Assembly: GCA_040766325.1 (NCBI GenBank)
Contig: JAXGQR010000003.1
Location: 1-64,000, forward strand
Length of the DNA: 64,000 bases
Source of the DNA: Dehalobacterium sp040766325
Lineage (GTDB): Bacteria; Bacillota; Dehalobacteriia; Dehalobacteriales; Dehalobacteriaceae
Direction: 5' to 3'
In this document: positions 37,372-45,285 of the stretch, piece after piece
Position numbering within the stretch: position 1 is the first letter of the stretch
Layout: every line of letters starts with the position of its first letter
The notes under the pieces: generated by a model
What the model was told of the DNA's origin: nothing
Database searches by the model: none
The model's input: the letters and a program-made list of their open reading frames with translations, nothing else
Program-made: the position numbers and the translations under genes

Positions 37372-38016
37372 TTATATCTCTTTCACCTGAAAAGTTAGTC
37401 GATGGATCGGTGAGGACCCTAATTGTAAAATTGCCCTTCGATGAGCTTGGGTTGGATATCCTTTATGTTGCTGAAAACCGTAACCGGGATAACGCTTATC
37501 ATAGAGGATCATTAAACGGTCTCGATGACATTTGGCCAAGATGCCGGCAGCAGCAATTGAGGCACTTTTCTGGTCCCCTTTGATAATACCGGTCTGAGGT
37601 AAAGCTACCTCTTTCAGCTTCATGGCATCAATTAGCAGGTATTCCGGAGTCAGGCATAGTTTCCGAATTGCCAACATCATTGCTCGTATCGTTGCTTGAT
37701 AAATGTTGATGCGATCTATCTCCCGGGGAGTGACTCCGCCAATGGCCCATGAGAGGGCTTTGGCTTTAATTTCCTCTTCTAAATGATATCTTTTTTTCTC
37801 GCTAATTTTTTTGGAATCATCAAGCCCCAGTATCTCACAATATGGGGGTAAAATCACTGCACCGGCAACAACCGGGCCTGCCAATGGTCCTCTTCCTGCC
37901 TCATCAACCCCGGCAACATGTAAAATTCCTTTTTTGTATAAAGTTTCTTCGTATTGATATAGCTGATGAATCCGCGCAATTTCCCGGGAATATTCCTCCC
38001 TTGATATTTTAGTCAA
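37372..38016 (-). CDS. rnhB: Ribonuclease HII
   Basis: The 214-residue endonuclease removes ribonucleotides from DNA and RNA-DNA hybrids. The catalytic acidic residues lie in GVDEAGRGPLAGPVV (Asp-Glu) and in LLIDAMKL. GLDDSKKISEKKR and HRDRLMILYDKRYPGYG are also family-typical. It ends the ribosome-assembly/secretion cluster rplS-lepB-rbgA-rnhB, a gene order widely kept in Firmicutes. Confidence 0.94.
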   Translation of the reverse strand: MTKISREEYSREIARIHQLYQYEETLYKKGILHVAGVDEAGRGPLAGPVVAGAVILPPYCEILGLDDSKKISEKKRYHLEEEIKAKALSWAIGGVTPREIDRINIYQATIRAMMLAIRKLCLTPEYLLIDAMKLKEVALPQTGIIKGDQKSASIAAAGILAKCHRDRLMILYDKRYPGYGFQQHKGYPTQAHRRAILQLGSSPIHRLTFQVKEI

Positions 38017-38038
38017 TATCCCAAACCTCCTTTTTGTC

Positions 38039-38932
38039 TTACAAGGGAGATTCCACTTCCCTGAATCTTTCCGGTTCCTCTAGGGTAAAGGGGCCTAATT
38101 TCCCTTCACGAAATTCCTGCAAAAGGAGTACTGCCGTTTGATCCATTTTTACCACACCTTTGGCAGCAAGTAAGCCTCTCTTCCGTCCAATCGCCTCCAT
38201 TAAAGCCCAAATATCCTGAGGAAGATCCTCAAGTTTATACCGATTAATCAAAGTTTCCGGTTTATGCTCTCGAAGATAGATCAGCAAATTATAAGCTACG
38301 TCATCTAAAGAATATACCAAGTCACTAATCGCTCCGGTGGCTGCTAATCTAAAGCCCGTGACAGGATCCTCGAATTTTGGCCATAAAAGTCCCGGCGTAT
38401 CCATCAACTCTAAATCTGATACAATGCGCACCCATTGAGTCCCTTTGGTTACTCCGGGTTTATTACCGGTTTTAGTAGATGCTTGATTCACCAGAGCATT
38501 AATTACCGTGGACTTACCCACATTAGGAATACCCACAATCATAGCCCGCACAGCTCGCCGCCTACGCCCTTTTTTTTCCAAAGCACTAAGCGTCGGCTCT
38601 GCCGCCCTTTTAACTTCGACAATTAACTCCTTGATTCCTTGTTTTGTAACACTGTTGATGGCCACAGCGCCCATACCCTGCTTTCTAAAAAAAGACAGCC
38701 ATTTTTGCGTAGATTCTTCTTTAGCCAAGTCTCTTTTGTTTAAAACCATCACTCGTGGTTTATTCTTTATCATTGAATCTAAAATGGGATTCCTGCTGCT
38801 TTTGGGTAAGCGGGCATCCACCACTTCAATAACTACATCTACTAAGCTCAGGTTTTCTTGAATCTGTTTTTTGGCCTTGGCCATATGCCCTGGGTACCAT
38901 TGAATAGGTGGAGACTTTTCCAATAAAATCAC
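38039..38932 (-). CDS. rbgA: Ribosome biogenesis GTPase RbgA (YlqF)
   Basis: 297 residues of the circularly permuted GTPase family: the G4 motif (NKRDLA) precedes G1 (GIPNVGKST), and G3 is DTPGLL. PPIQWYPGHMAKAKK at the N-terminus is diagnostic of YlqF. The C-terminal domain binds late 50S intermediates to help add L16 and other proteins. The gap to rnhB is 22 bases. Confidence 0.95.
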   Translation of the reverse strand: MILLEKSPPIQWYPGHMAKAKKQIQENLSLVDVVIEVVDARLPKSSRNPILDSMIKNKPRVMVLNKRDLAKEESTQKWLSFFRKQGMGAVAINSVTKQGIKELIVEVKRAAEPTLSALEKKGRRRRAVRAMIVGIPNVGKSTVINALVNQASTKTGNKPGVTKGTQWVRIVSDLELMDTPGLLWPKFEDPVTGFRLAATGAISDLVYSLDDVAYNLLIYLREHKPETLINRYKLEDLPQDIWALMEAIGRKRGLLAAKGVVKMDQTAVLLLQEFREGKLGPFTLEEPERFREVESPL

Positions 38933-39002
38933 CGCCTTAAAAATTTACTTTGTCTACCGACAACAACTAATTTCTCAATTTATTAAACCTCCGGAAAGAT
39001 TC

Positions 39003-39545
39003 TTATGGAAGATTAGTGATCCGATTCAAGGGCCAATAAATGATCCCGGCGCGCCCACTGATTTTATCACCGGTAATGACACCGAAAACCCGACTGTCTC
39101 GACTATTGTTCCGATTATCTCCTAAAACAAAATATTCGTTTCCATCCAAGGTAATTGGTCCAAAATCAAAGGATGTTCCTTTTCCTATAATATAAGATTC
39201 CTCCAATTCCCGACCATTAATCAGTATTTTTCCTTTTCTCCCTTGGATATCTTCTCCCGGAAGAGCAATAATCCTTTTTATATATCTAGTTTTCTCATCT
39301 AGCGGATAGGGAAAAACAACAATATCGCCCCTTTTCGGACCCTGAAAACGATAAATCCATTTATTGACTAAGATCCGATCTCCCGGCTTCAAGATCGGTT
39401 CCATAGAAGAAGAAGGAATATTATAAGGTTCCCACAAAAATAAGCGCATCATGATGGCGATAATCACAGCCAAAGAAAGAGTTTCCAGTACTTCTCCCCT
39501 ACTGCCTTTTAATCCCTGAAAAAAAGATGAGGTTAGTTTCCACAA
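39003..39545 (-). CDS. lepB: Signal peptidase I
   Basis: The 180-residue serine-lysine protease cuts signal peptides outside the membrane. It has an N-terminal membrane anchor (TLSLAVIIAIMMRLFLW), the catalytic Ser in PSSSMEPILKPGD, the catalytic Lys in RYIKRIIALPGE, and the box GDNRNNSRDSRVFG. The length is that of Bacillus-type single-anchor enzymes. It lies between rplS and rbgA, as in many Firmicutes. Confidence 0.95.
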   Translation of the reverse strand: MWKLTSSFFQGLKGSRGEVLETLSLAVIIAIMMRLFLWEPYNIPSSSMEPILKPGDRILVNKWIYRFQGPKRGDIVVFPYPLDEKTRYIKRIIALPGEDIQGRKGKILINGRELEESYIIGKGTSFDFGPITLDGNEYFVLGDNRNNSRDSRVFGVITGDKISGRAGIIYWPLNRITNLP

Positions 39546-39671
39546 GCGATGTTACCTCCAATTTAATAGGATAATCTTATGTTTAATATAAGTTTATATT
39601 TATCCCGTAATTATGACAAGTTTAAGATTTTGCCATTGATCGACTTTATTTCCAAAATCGTGTTTAATGAG

Positions 39672-39699
39672 AAAAAGGGACTGATTTCACTCAGTCCCC
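39672..39699 (-). terminator. Terminator downstream of rplS
   Basis: Stem GGGACTGA / TCAGTCCC followed by TTTTTC on the minus strand, between rplS and lepB. Some read-through is likely needed for lepB unless it has its own promoter. Confidence 0.85.
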
Positions 39700-39706
39700 C
39701 TCATGC

Positions 39707-40048
39707 CTAGCGCAGGTCCTTAATTCTAGCTGCCTTACCGGTACGTTCACGCAAATAATATAGCTTTGCCCGGCGTACCTTACCGCGCCGCATTACTTCA
39801 ATTTTTTCAATTTTGGGGGAATGGAGCGGGAATGTTCTTTCCACACCAACACCATACGAGACGCGCCGTACAGTAAAGTTTTCCCGAATTCCGCCGCCTT
39901 TTCGCCTGATTACAACACCTTCAAAAAGCTGAATTCTCTCCCTAGTTCCTTCTACAACCTTGACGTGTACCCGCACGGTATCACCGGCTCTAAAGGGAGG
40001 GATATTTGTTTTGATCTGCTCTTGTTCAATCATCCTAAGTAAATCCAT
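39707..40048 (-). CDS. rplS: 50S ribosomal protein L19
   Basis: 113 residues from ATG 40048, which has GGAGGAAGG upstream and gives the normal L19 length; the longer frame to 40141 would be atypical. Signature: GDTVRVHVKVVEGTRERIQ, FEGVVIRRKGGGIRENFTVR, VERTFPLHSPKI and the basic C-terminal RRGKVRRAKLYYLR. The usual upstream partners trmD and rimM are not in this window. Confidence 0.97.
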   Translation of the reverse strand: MDLLRMIEQEQIKTNIPPFRAGDTVRVHVKVVEGTRERIQLFEGVVIRRKGGGIRENFTVRRVSYGVGVERTFPLHSPKIEKIEVMRRGKVRRAKLYYLRERTGKAARIKDLR

Positions 40049-40279
40049 TGCTGCCTTCCTCCTTCCTTCCAAGACGTTCATAACTACATCCTTATTCTCA
40101 TGTGGCAGAGGACCGTCCGTATCTCTCGGCAATTTAGCCAAAGAAAATTATAACATATTCATCACCCTCTGGCAACCGATTCTCAAAATTGACAAATTAT
40201 ATTCAGGTTCAATTTTTCTTTTACGCTAGCCAGTATAAAAAGCACCTTTCATTAACTACTTAAAAGTACTACACAGCTT

Positions 40280-40981
40280 TTAAGGTTGATTGGATTTCCA
40301 AGCTTCAACCAACTTAGCAGCTTCCATCCCTGGATTTTCGGCTTCTGAGACAGCGGTCACTACAAAGAATCCGGCAATTCCTGTTTGCGCAAGTTGAGGG
40401 ATGTCAACAAGCTTAACACCACCGCCAACTACGACCGGGATTGGACTAAGCTTGGCAAGCTCTGCAATTTCAGCAAAACTTCTCGTGATTATTTTACCAT
40501 CCAAAGTCAGTCCGCAGTCCGGTTTGGTTGTCGTTTCATGCAGGGGTCCGGCGCCAAAATAATCAATTAAACTAACATCTGCTGTCTTGATATATTCAAG
40601 TAATTCGTGGGTTCTGGCTGACAAACCAACAATAGAATCATCTCCTAAGTATTCCCGACAAACATCTACCGGTATATCTGATTGTCCCACGTGAATTCCA
40701 TCCACCTTGATACCTTGCTTTCTTGCCGCCAGTACAACGTCAAGACGGTCGTTCACCAGCAAAGTAACATCATCTGACTTACCAGCCTCAGCGATTACAT
40801 AAGAAGCCTGGCGGGTGATCTCAATCAATTCCTGAGCCGAGGCCACTTTTGAGCGAATTTGCACACATGTAAACCCGCCTTCCACAGCATCTTTAATGAC
40901 TGGTGCAACGGGACGACCTTTGGTATTTTCAGGCCCCACGACAAAATATGCCGAAATATCAAATCTTTTTTTAACGTCCAT
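40280..40981 (-). CDS. thiE: Thiamine-phosphate synthase
   Basis: The 233-residue TIM-barrel enzyme joins HMP-pyrophosphate and thiazole phosphate into thiamine phosphate. Motifs: CVQIRSKVASAQELIE, LLVNDRLDVVLAA, DGIHVGQSDIP, GLSARTHELLE, YFGAGPLHETTTKPDCG and VVVGGGVKL. GGGAGGAGAAA precedes ATG 40981. It is the downstream part of a thiamine salvage operon whose promoter and TPP riboswitch lie 3 kb upstream, beyond an inserted transposon, so its expression may now depend on another promoter. Confidence 0.94.
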   Translation of the reverse strand: MDVKKRFDISAYFVVGPENTKGRPVAPVIKDAVEGGFTCVQIRSKVASAQELIEITRQASYVIAEAGKSDDVTLLVNDRLDVVLAARKQGIKVDGIHVGQSDIPVDVCREYLGDDSIVGLSARTHELLEYIKTADVSLIDYFGAGPLHETTTKPDCGLTLDGKIITRSFAEIAELAKLSPIPVVVGGGVKLVDIPQLAQTGIAGFFVVTAVSEAENPGMEAAKLVEAWKSNQP

Positions 40982-41115
40982 TTTCTCCTCCCAAAATATT
41001 ATTTACTTAGGCGTTTGCGAAACGTAACCCACACTCGTCACAGGCCTTTGTTAACATCTTTTATATATAACTCCTCTCCAAATGAAGTAAAATTAAGTTG
41101 TAAGAAATAATAAAA

Positions 41116-41128
41116 CTACATCTAAGAA
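41116..41128 (+). repeat. 13-base direct repeat, copy 1
   Basis: CTACATCTAAGAA, repeated exactly at 42651-42663, flanking nearly the whole transposase gene. It may be a target duplication or an internal repeat of the insertion sequence. Confidence 0.45.
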
Positions 41129-41143
41129 AGGAGTTATAAACTA

Positions 41144-42590
41144 GTGGCCAGACCGAAACAAATATCCTTTGCAGACATTTATTCCGACTGTAATAATGTT
41201 TTTGAAAATGATAAATATCATTTCCTATCACTTCTCGAAGATAACATTAATCTTGAGGAACTTATTCCTGCTTCCTTCTATAATCACTTTTATTCCTATT
41301 TTGGTAGAAAGCGTATATACCCTCTTTCCGGTTTCCTTTGGGCGCTGCTCATTCAGCGGATTTTCTCCATCCCTACTGACAATCTTCTTCTTATCTTTCT
41401 TCAGTATTCAAAAGAACTACGCGATTTCTGTGGCTTTTCAAAGGTTCCAGATGCCTCTAAGATAACACGGTTTAAACAGGATTTTCTAATGGACTTACAA
41501 TCGTTTTTCGATTCACTTGTTGATGTAACCGAACCGATATGCCAAAAGATTGATGAATCCCTTGCTTCTATGACCATCTTCGATACTTCCGGTATTGAAG
41601 CCTTTGTTACTGAAAATAATCCCAAATATGCAAACCGTATTATCAGTCGGCTAAAGAAAGCTTTCGAAAGCAATAGGACTCGATGACTCCTATGACCCCT
41701 ATAAAGCAGCCTATAAATCTATGCCTTCACATGCAACTTCAAACTAGGCCATTAAACAACTCTACATCAATGGACATTTCTGCTATGTTTTCAAATTTGG
41801 TATCATTACCAACGGTCTTGGTATTGTCCGTGACATCTCTTTCTACAATAAAAATTTCATAGACGCTCACCCGGACATTATTGTGGAAAAGAAAACCGAT
41901 TCTCCCCAAGAAGATAAATCCCTTGGAGATGCCAAAGCCCTTATCCCTGTTCTTAAGGACTTTTTTGATAAGCATCCTTTAATCAATCCAAAGGTTTTCC
42001 TCGGGGACGCTGCTTTTGATACAGTTAACATCTATAAATCCCTGTTTACTGAACTGAATTTTGAAAAAGCATACATCCCTCTTAATTCTCGTTCCGGTCT
42101 TGAAAACCAGGACTATACCATTAACGAAGATGGTATTCCCTGCTGCCCTCATGATAAAAATCTTCCTATGAAACCAGAAGGCAGCAAATCTAGGTGTGGG
42201 ATTCCAACTTTTAAGTTTGTCTGCCCTAAAATGTCCTGGGACAAGTGCCTTGATGGCAAATATCGCCGCCGTACCCACTGTGATAATCCTTGTACTGACT
42301 CTCTGTGCGGACGAATGGTTTACATTTATCCCGAGAAAAATCTTCGTGCCTACCCCGGTACAATCCGTGGTACCGAAGAATGGGATGAAACCTACAAAAT
42401 TCGTTCCGTTGTTGAAAAATCTATCAACCATTTTAAAGATAGTTTTTGCCTTGCTGGCCGCAGGACTCAGAATGAAAAAGACTCTACACGCCGATTTATT
42501 ATTAGCTGGTATTACCCAGTTAATCACGGTTGTTCTTGCTGATCGCATTCATAAGCGCAAATACATTCGCAGCCTGAAGCCGCTCATTGC
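41144..42590 (+). pseudogene. IS1182-family transposase, broken
   Basis: A DDE transposase starting at GTG 41144 after AAAGGAG. The N-terminal domain (FYNHFYSYFGRKRIYPLSGF) and DASKITRFKQDF are family-typical. The frame breaks near 41680, an in-frame TAG lies near 41745, then the catalytic part resumes (GDAAFDTVNIYKSLF, KNLRAYPGT, VVEKSINHFKDSFCLAGRRT), and a further one-base insertion near 42475 shifts the end (ADLLLAGITQLITVVLADRI, RSLKPLIA). Three lesions mean it is probably dead. It lies antisense to and inside the thiamine operon. Confidence 0.85.
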
Positions 42591-42650
42591 CGTATATTGT
42601 AATTCCATATATCTATATCCATGGGTTTATTTCCTGCGCCCATTTTCTAC

Positions 42651-42663
42651 CTACATCTAAGAA
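42651..42663 (+). repeat. 13-base direct repeat, copy 2
   Basis: CTACATCTAAGAA, exact second copy of 41116-41128, just past the transposase end. Confidence 0.45.
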
Positions 42664-42760
42664 GTAAACTTTTTGCCTTTCGGCCTTTAAAAATTAATTT
42701 TGTTGTTACCAGGACATCTTGAACTTTTGTTTAGTCCATTTTCGCAATTACTTATATTAT

Positions 42761-43037
42761 TTACTTTATCAATTTTTGAATTAATTGTCTCTGTAAATCG
42801 GGGCGAATATCAGCTTTTAAAACAACTTCCGTACGGATACCGCTTATCAGCAAGTACAAAGGTTGCGCCCCTGACAACCTTCATTACTTCGTCCCATTCG
42901 CCTTCAATCTCAGTAAACATAGGTAGTACGATTCGGTAAACCCGATTTACGGATAACTTTATAACTTCAGCAACTTCTGCACCAAGCTCGTCCCCAATAC
43001 CAAAGGGAGCGATGGCAACTGCAACCAGTGTATTCAC
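42761..43037 (-). pseudogene. Thiamine-binding protein, MTH1187/YkoF-like, frameshifted
   Basis: GTG 43037, whose GTGA overlaps the repaired thiM stop codon, follows an AGGAGG. The product begins TLVAVAIAPFGIGDELGAEV and later reads MFTEIEGEWDEVMKVVRGAT, the signature of the small MTH1187 family that binds thiamine or related ligands. The central part needs two compensating shifts (the other frame gives RKSGLPNRT), and near 42830 a third shift restores TEVVLKADIRP to a stop at 42761. So three indels in under 280 bases. In this operon it would assist thiamine salvage. Confidence 0.7.
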
Positions 43038-43875
43038 ATTTTAAACCTCCTCAAGATCAAATGGGTTATTGGCAATATCTGTGCCTCAGCTTTATATAAT
43101 TCATCAAAAAACTTAACTTGAAAACTTCCGGGACCGCAAACCTTCTTTTCAGCACGGCTCCTGCCAAATTGTACACAGCAGTAGCAGTTAAAGCCGCGAT
43201 AAATGGTGTGGTATTAGTAACATAAACAGCAACTACTCCGCCCAATGAGCAGCCTGATCCGGTGATTCTCTCCATAAAATAAGATCCTCCATAAGAGATG
43301 GCTATAATAGAACCATCTGTTACCAAATCCGTCTCGCCGGATACTGCCACTGCCCCACCTGTCCACCTAGCAAGGGCAACAGCGGCTGTCTTAGCAGCAT
43401 ATACTGTATCCCGAGAATCAACGCCTCGCACATTGGATTTATCTGTACCGCCTTCTAATTCCCATAAACCTGCCAATGCAATAATTTCTGAAGCATTGCC
43501 CCTGATTACACTGGGTTTATAGTCTTTAAATAATCTCAACAGCTTCGTTCTAAGGGAACCAATCCCGATGGCCACCGGATCCAAGACCCATGGTTTACCC
43601 TCATCGTGTAAAACCTTGGCTGTGTAAGGTAAAGTTTCTTCATACACCGGTGTAAGAGTACCCACGTTAATATAGGTAGCATCACCGGCTTTCGCCAGAA
43701 ATTCACCCTCATCAGGCAGATAAACCATGGCAGCAGCCCCGCCAACGGCAATCTGAGCGTTGGCTACAAAATTAATGGTAACGGTGTTCGTGATTGATCC
43801 AGCCATGGGATTCATTTTCTTGACATTTTTAACTACTTGAATCATTTGATTTTGGATATCCACCTTGCTGATCAT
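43034..43875 (-). CDS. thiM: Hydroxyethylthiazole kinase (frameshifted)
   Basis: This kinase phosphorylates 4-methyl-5-(2-hydroxyethyl)thiazole for salvage into thiamine. Motifs: MAGSITNTVTINFVANAQIA, GEPWVLDPVAIG-like KPWVLDPVAIGIG, VIRGNASEIIAL, and the catalytic region ITGSGCSLGGVVAVY. Near 43155 one base is missing; the other frame reads KVCGPGSFQVKFFDELYKAE and ends at 43034, overlapping the next gene's GTG. The 842-base span plus one gives 280 residues. The perfect stop/start overlap of the repaired frame argues the repair is right. First gene of the TPP-controlled operon. Confidence 0.88.
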
Positions 43876-43958
43876 TTATTATTCTTCCCTCCAAAAATAT
43901 TTTACCTTCTAGGCTACATAAACTTTCGCGGAACATTCAGTTTCACCGTTTTTGCAAT

Positions 43959-43991
43959 AAAAAAGCCTTTCTTAAATGTAAGAAAAGCTTT
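43959..43991 (-). terminator. Riboswitch-controlled terminator before thiM
   Basis: Stem AAGCTTTTCTTA / TAAGAAAGGCTT followed by TTTTTATTG on the minus strand, between the TPP aptamer and thiM. This is the expression platform of the riboswitch: TPP binding should favour it. Confidence 0.85.
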
Positions 43992-44012
43992 ATCCGTTTT
44001 CCATGAAATTAT

Positions 44013-44089
44013 TGCTTCCCTACACCAGTGTTAACTGACAGGTTCAAAGGGTTAGGTTTTAACCTTCTCAACTCATTTGAAGTTCCCCA
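44013..44089 (-). promoter_or_regulatory. TPP (THI-box) riboswitch aptamer
   Basis: On the minus strand the leader shows the conserved order ATGGGGAAC, TTGAGA (the pyrimidine-sensor CUGAGA-type loop), ACCCTTTGAACCTG (the pyrophosphate-sensor side) and GTGTAGGGAAGCA closing P1. These are the hallmarks of the thiamine pyrophosphate riboswitch. It precedes a terminator and thiM, so high TPP would stop transcription of the thiamine salvage operon. Confidence 0.93.
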
Positions 44090-44184
44090 TAAAATATTTA
44101 ATTTGCTACGTCTTATCACTTATAGGTTACCATGTCAATTATGTTAAAATTCTTCCCATAATAAACCTTTGATCTGCTCGTCCT

Positions 44185-45207
44185 CTATTTGATATAGGGA
44201 ACAAAAGCGCCGTATCCTTCTTTCGCCATATTTTCTAAAGGAATAAAACGAAGGGCAGCACTATTGATACAATATCGGTAACCCCCTGTTTCCTTGGGTC
44301 CGTCAGGAAAAACATGGCCTAAATGGGAATTCCCCACGGTACTTCGGACTTCAACCCTTTTCATTCCGTGGCTAAAATCTGCCACCTCTTTTAAAACAAC
44401 ATCATCCACAGGACGGGTAAAGCTAGGCCATCCACAACCGGAATCATATTTATCCGTAGAAAGAAACAGAGGTGCTCCGGTCACGATATCTATATAGATT
44501 CCTTTTTCATGGTGGTTCCAATATTCGTTTTGAAAAGGCGGCTCGGTGTGGTTTTCCTGGGTTACACGATATTGCATAGGAGAAAGATTCTTTTTCAGTT
44601 CTGCCAGATCAGGCTTGGGATACAAGGTAGATATCATTTCCGGTGACGGCTGATACAGAGTTTCAAAGCTGATATGACAATATCCCCCTGGATTTTTATC
44701 TAGATATTTTTGATGATATTCTTCCGCCGGATAGTAGTTTGCTAGTTTTTCCACCTGGGTGGCAATAGGTACGTGGTATTTTCTTTTTTGGGCTGCCAAT
44801 GCTTCTTCTAGCACTGGGCGGTCTTCTTCATCCTGATAATAGATTGCGGTACGATATTGAGTTCCAATATCAGGACCTTGGCGATTGAAAGTGGTAGGAT
44901 CAATGATCAGAAAAAAGTGATGCAGCAAGGTTCTCAAGCTGACCCGTTCCGGATCATATCTGAGATGAACTGTCTCAGCATGACCACTGGAAGCTAAATC
45001 ATAATATGAAGGATTTTCCGTGTTTCCATTAGCATAGCCCACGGATGTTTCTGCCACCCCATAAATCCGGGCAAAATAGGCCTCTACCCCCCAAAAACAC
45101 CCACCGGCAAACCAAATCTCCTTGAGACCGGCAGAATCAAAGTCAATTCCCAGGTTCGGATTTTCTGGCATTTGGGATCTACGCAAATTTTTAGGATCAT
45201 TGCTCAT
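44185..45207 (-). CDS. msrAB: Bifunctional methionine sulfoxide reductase MsrA-MsrB
   Basis: The 340-residue fusion repairs both S- and R-methionine sulfoxide. The MsrA domain (about 30-190) has the catalytic Cys in FAGGCFWGVEAYF and GYANGNTENPSY; the MsrB domain (about 205-335) has SGCGWPSF, HLGHVFPDGP and the catalytic Cys in YRYCINSAALRF. The structural zinc cysteine pairs of some MsrB proteins are absent. ATG 45207 follows AAAGGTGG. Monocistronic, upstream of a terminator-bounded gene. Confidence 0.95.
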   Translation of the reverse strand: MSNDPKNLRRSQMPENPNLGIDFDSAGLKEIWFAGGCFWGVEAYFARIYGVAETSVGYANGNTENPSYYDLASSGHAETVHLRYDPERVSLRTLLHHFFLIIDPTTFNRQGPDIGTQYRTAIYYQDEEDRPVLEEALAAQKRKYHVPIATQVEKLANYYPAEEYHQKYLDKNPGGYCHISFETLYQPSPEMISTLYPKPDLAELKKNLSPMQYRVTQENHTEPPFQNEYWNHHEKGIYIDIVTGAPLFLSTDKYDSGCGWPSFTRPVDDVVLKEVADFSHGMKRVEVRSTVGNSHLGHVFPDGPKETGGYRYCINSAALRFIPLENMAKEGYGAFVPYIK

Positions 45208-45230
45208 GTTTTTTTTACCACCTTTCTAAT

Positions 45231-45275
45231 AAAAAAACACTCTCCATTTCATATTAGCTTAGATGGAAAGTGTTG
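45231..45275 (-). terminator. Terminator of the large activase gene
   Basis: Stem ACACTTTCCAT / ATGGAGAGTGT followed by TTTTTTTAT on the minus strand, ten bases past the stop codon. Confidence 0.85.
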
Positions 45276-45285
45276 TCAATTTCCC

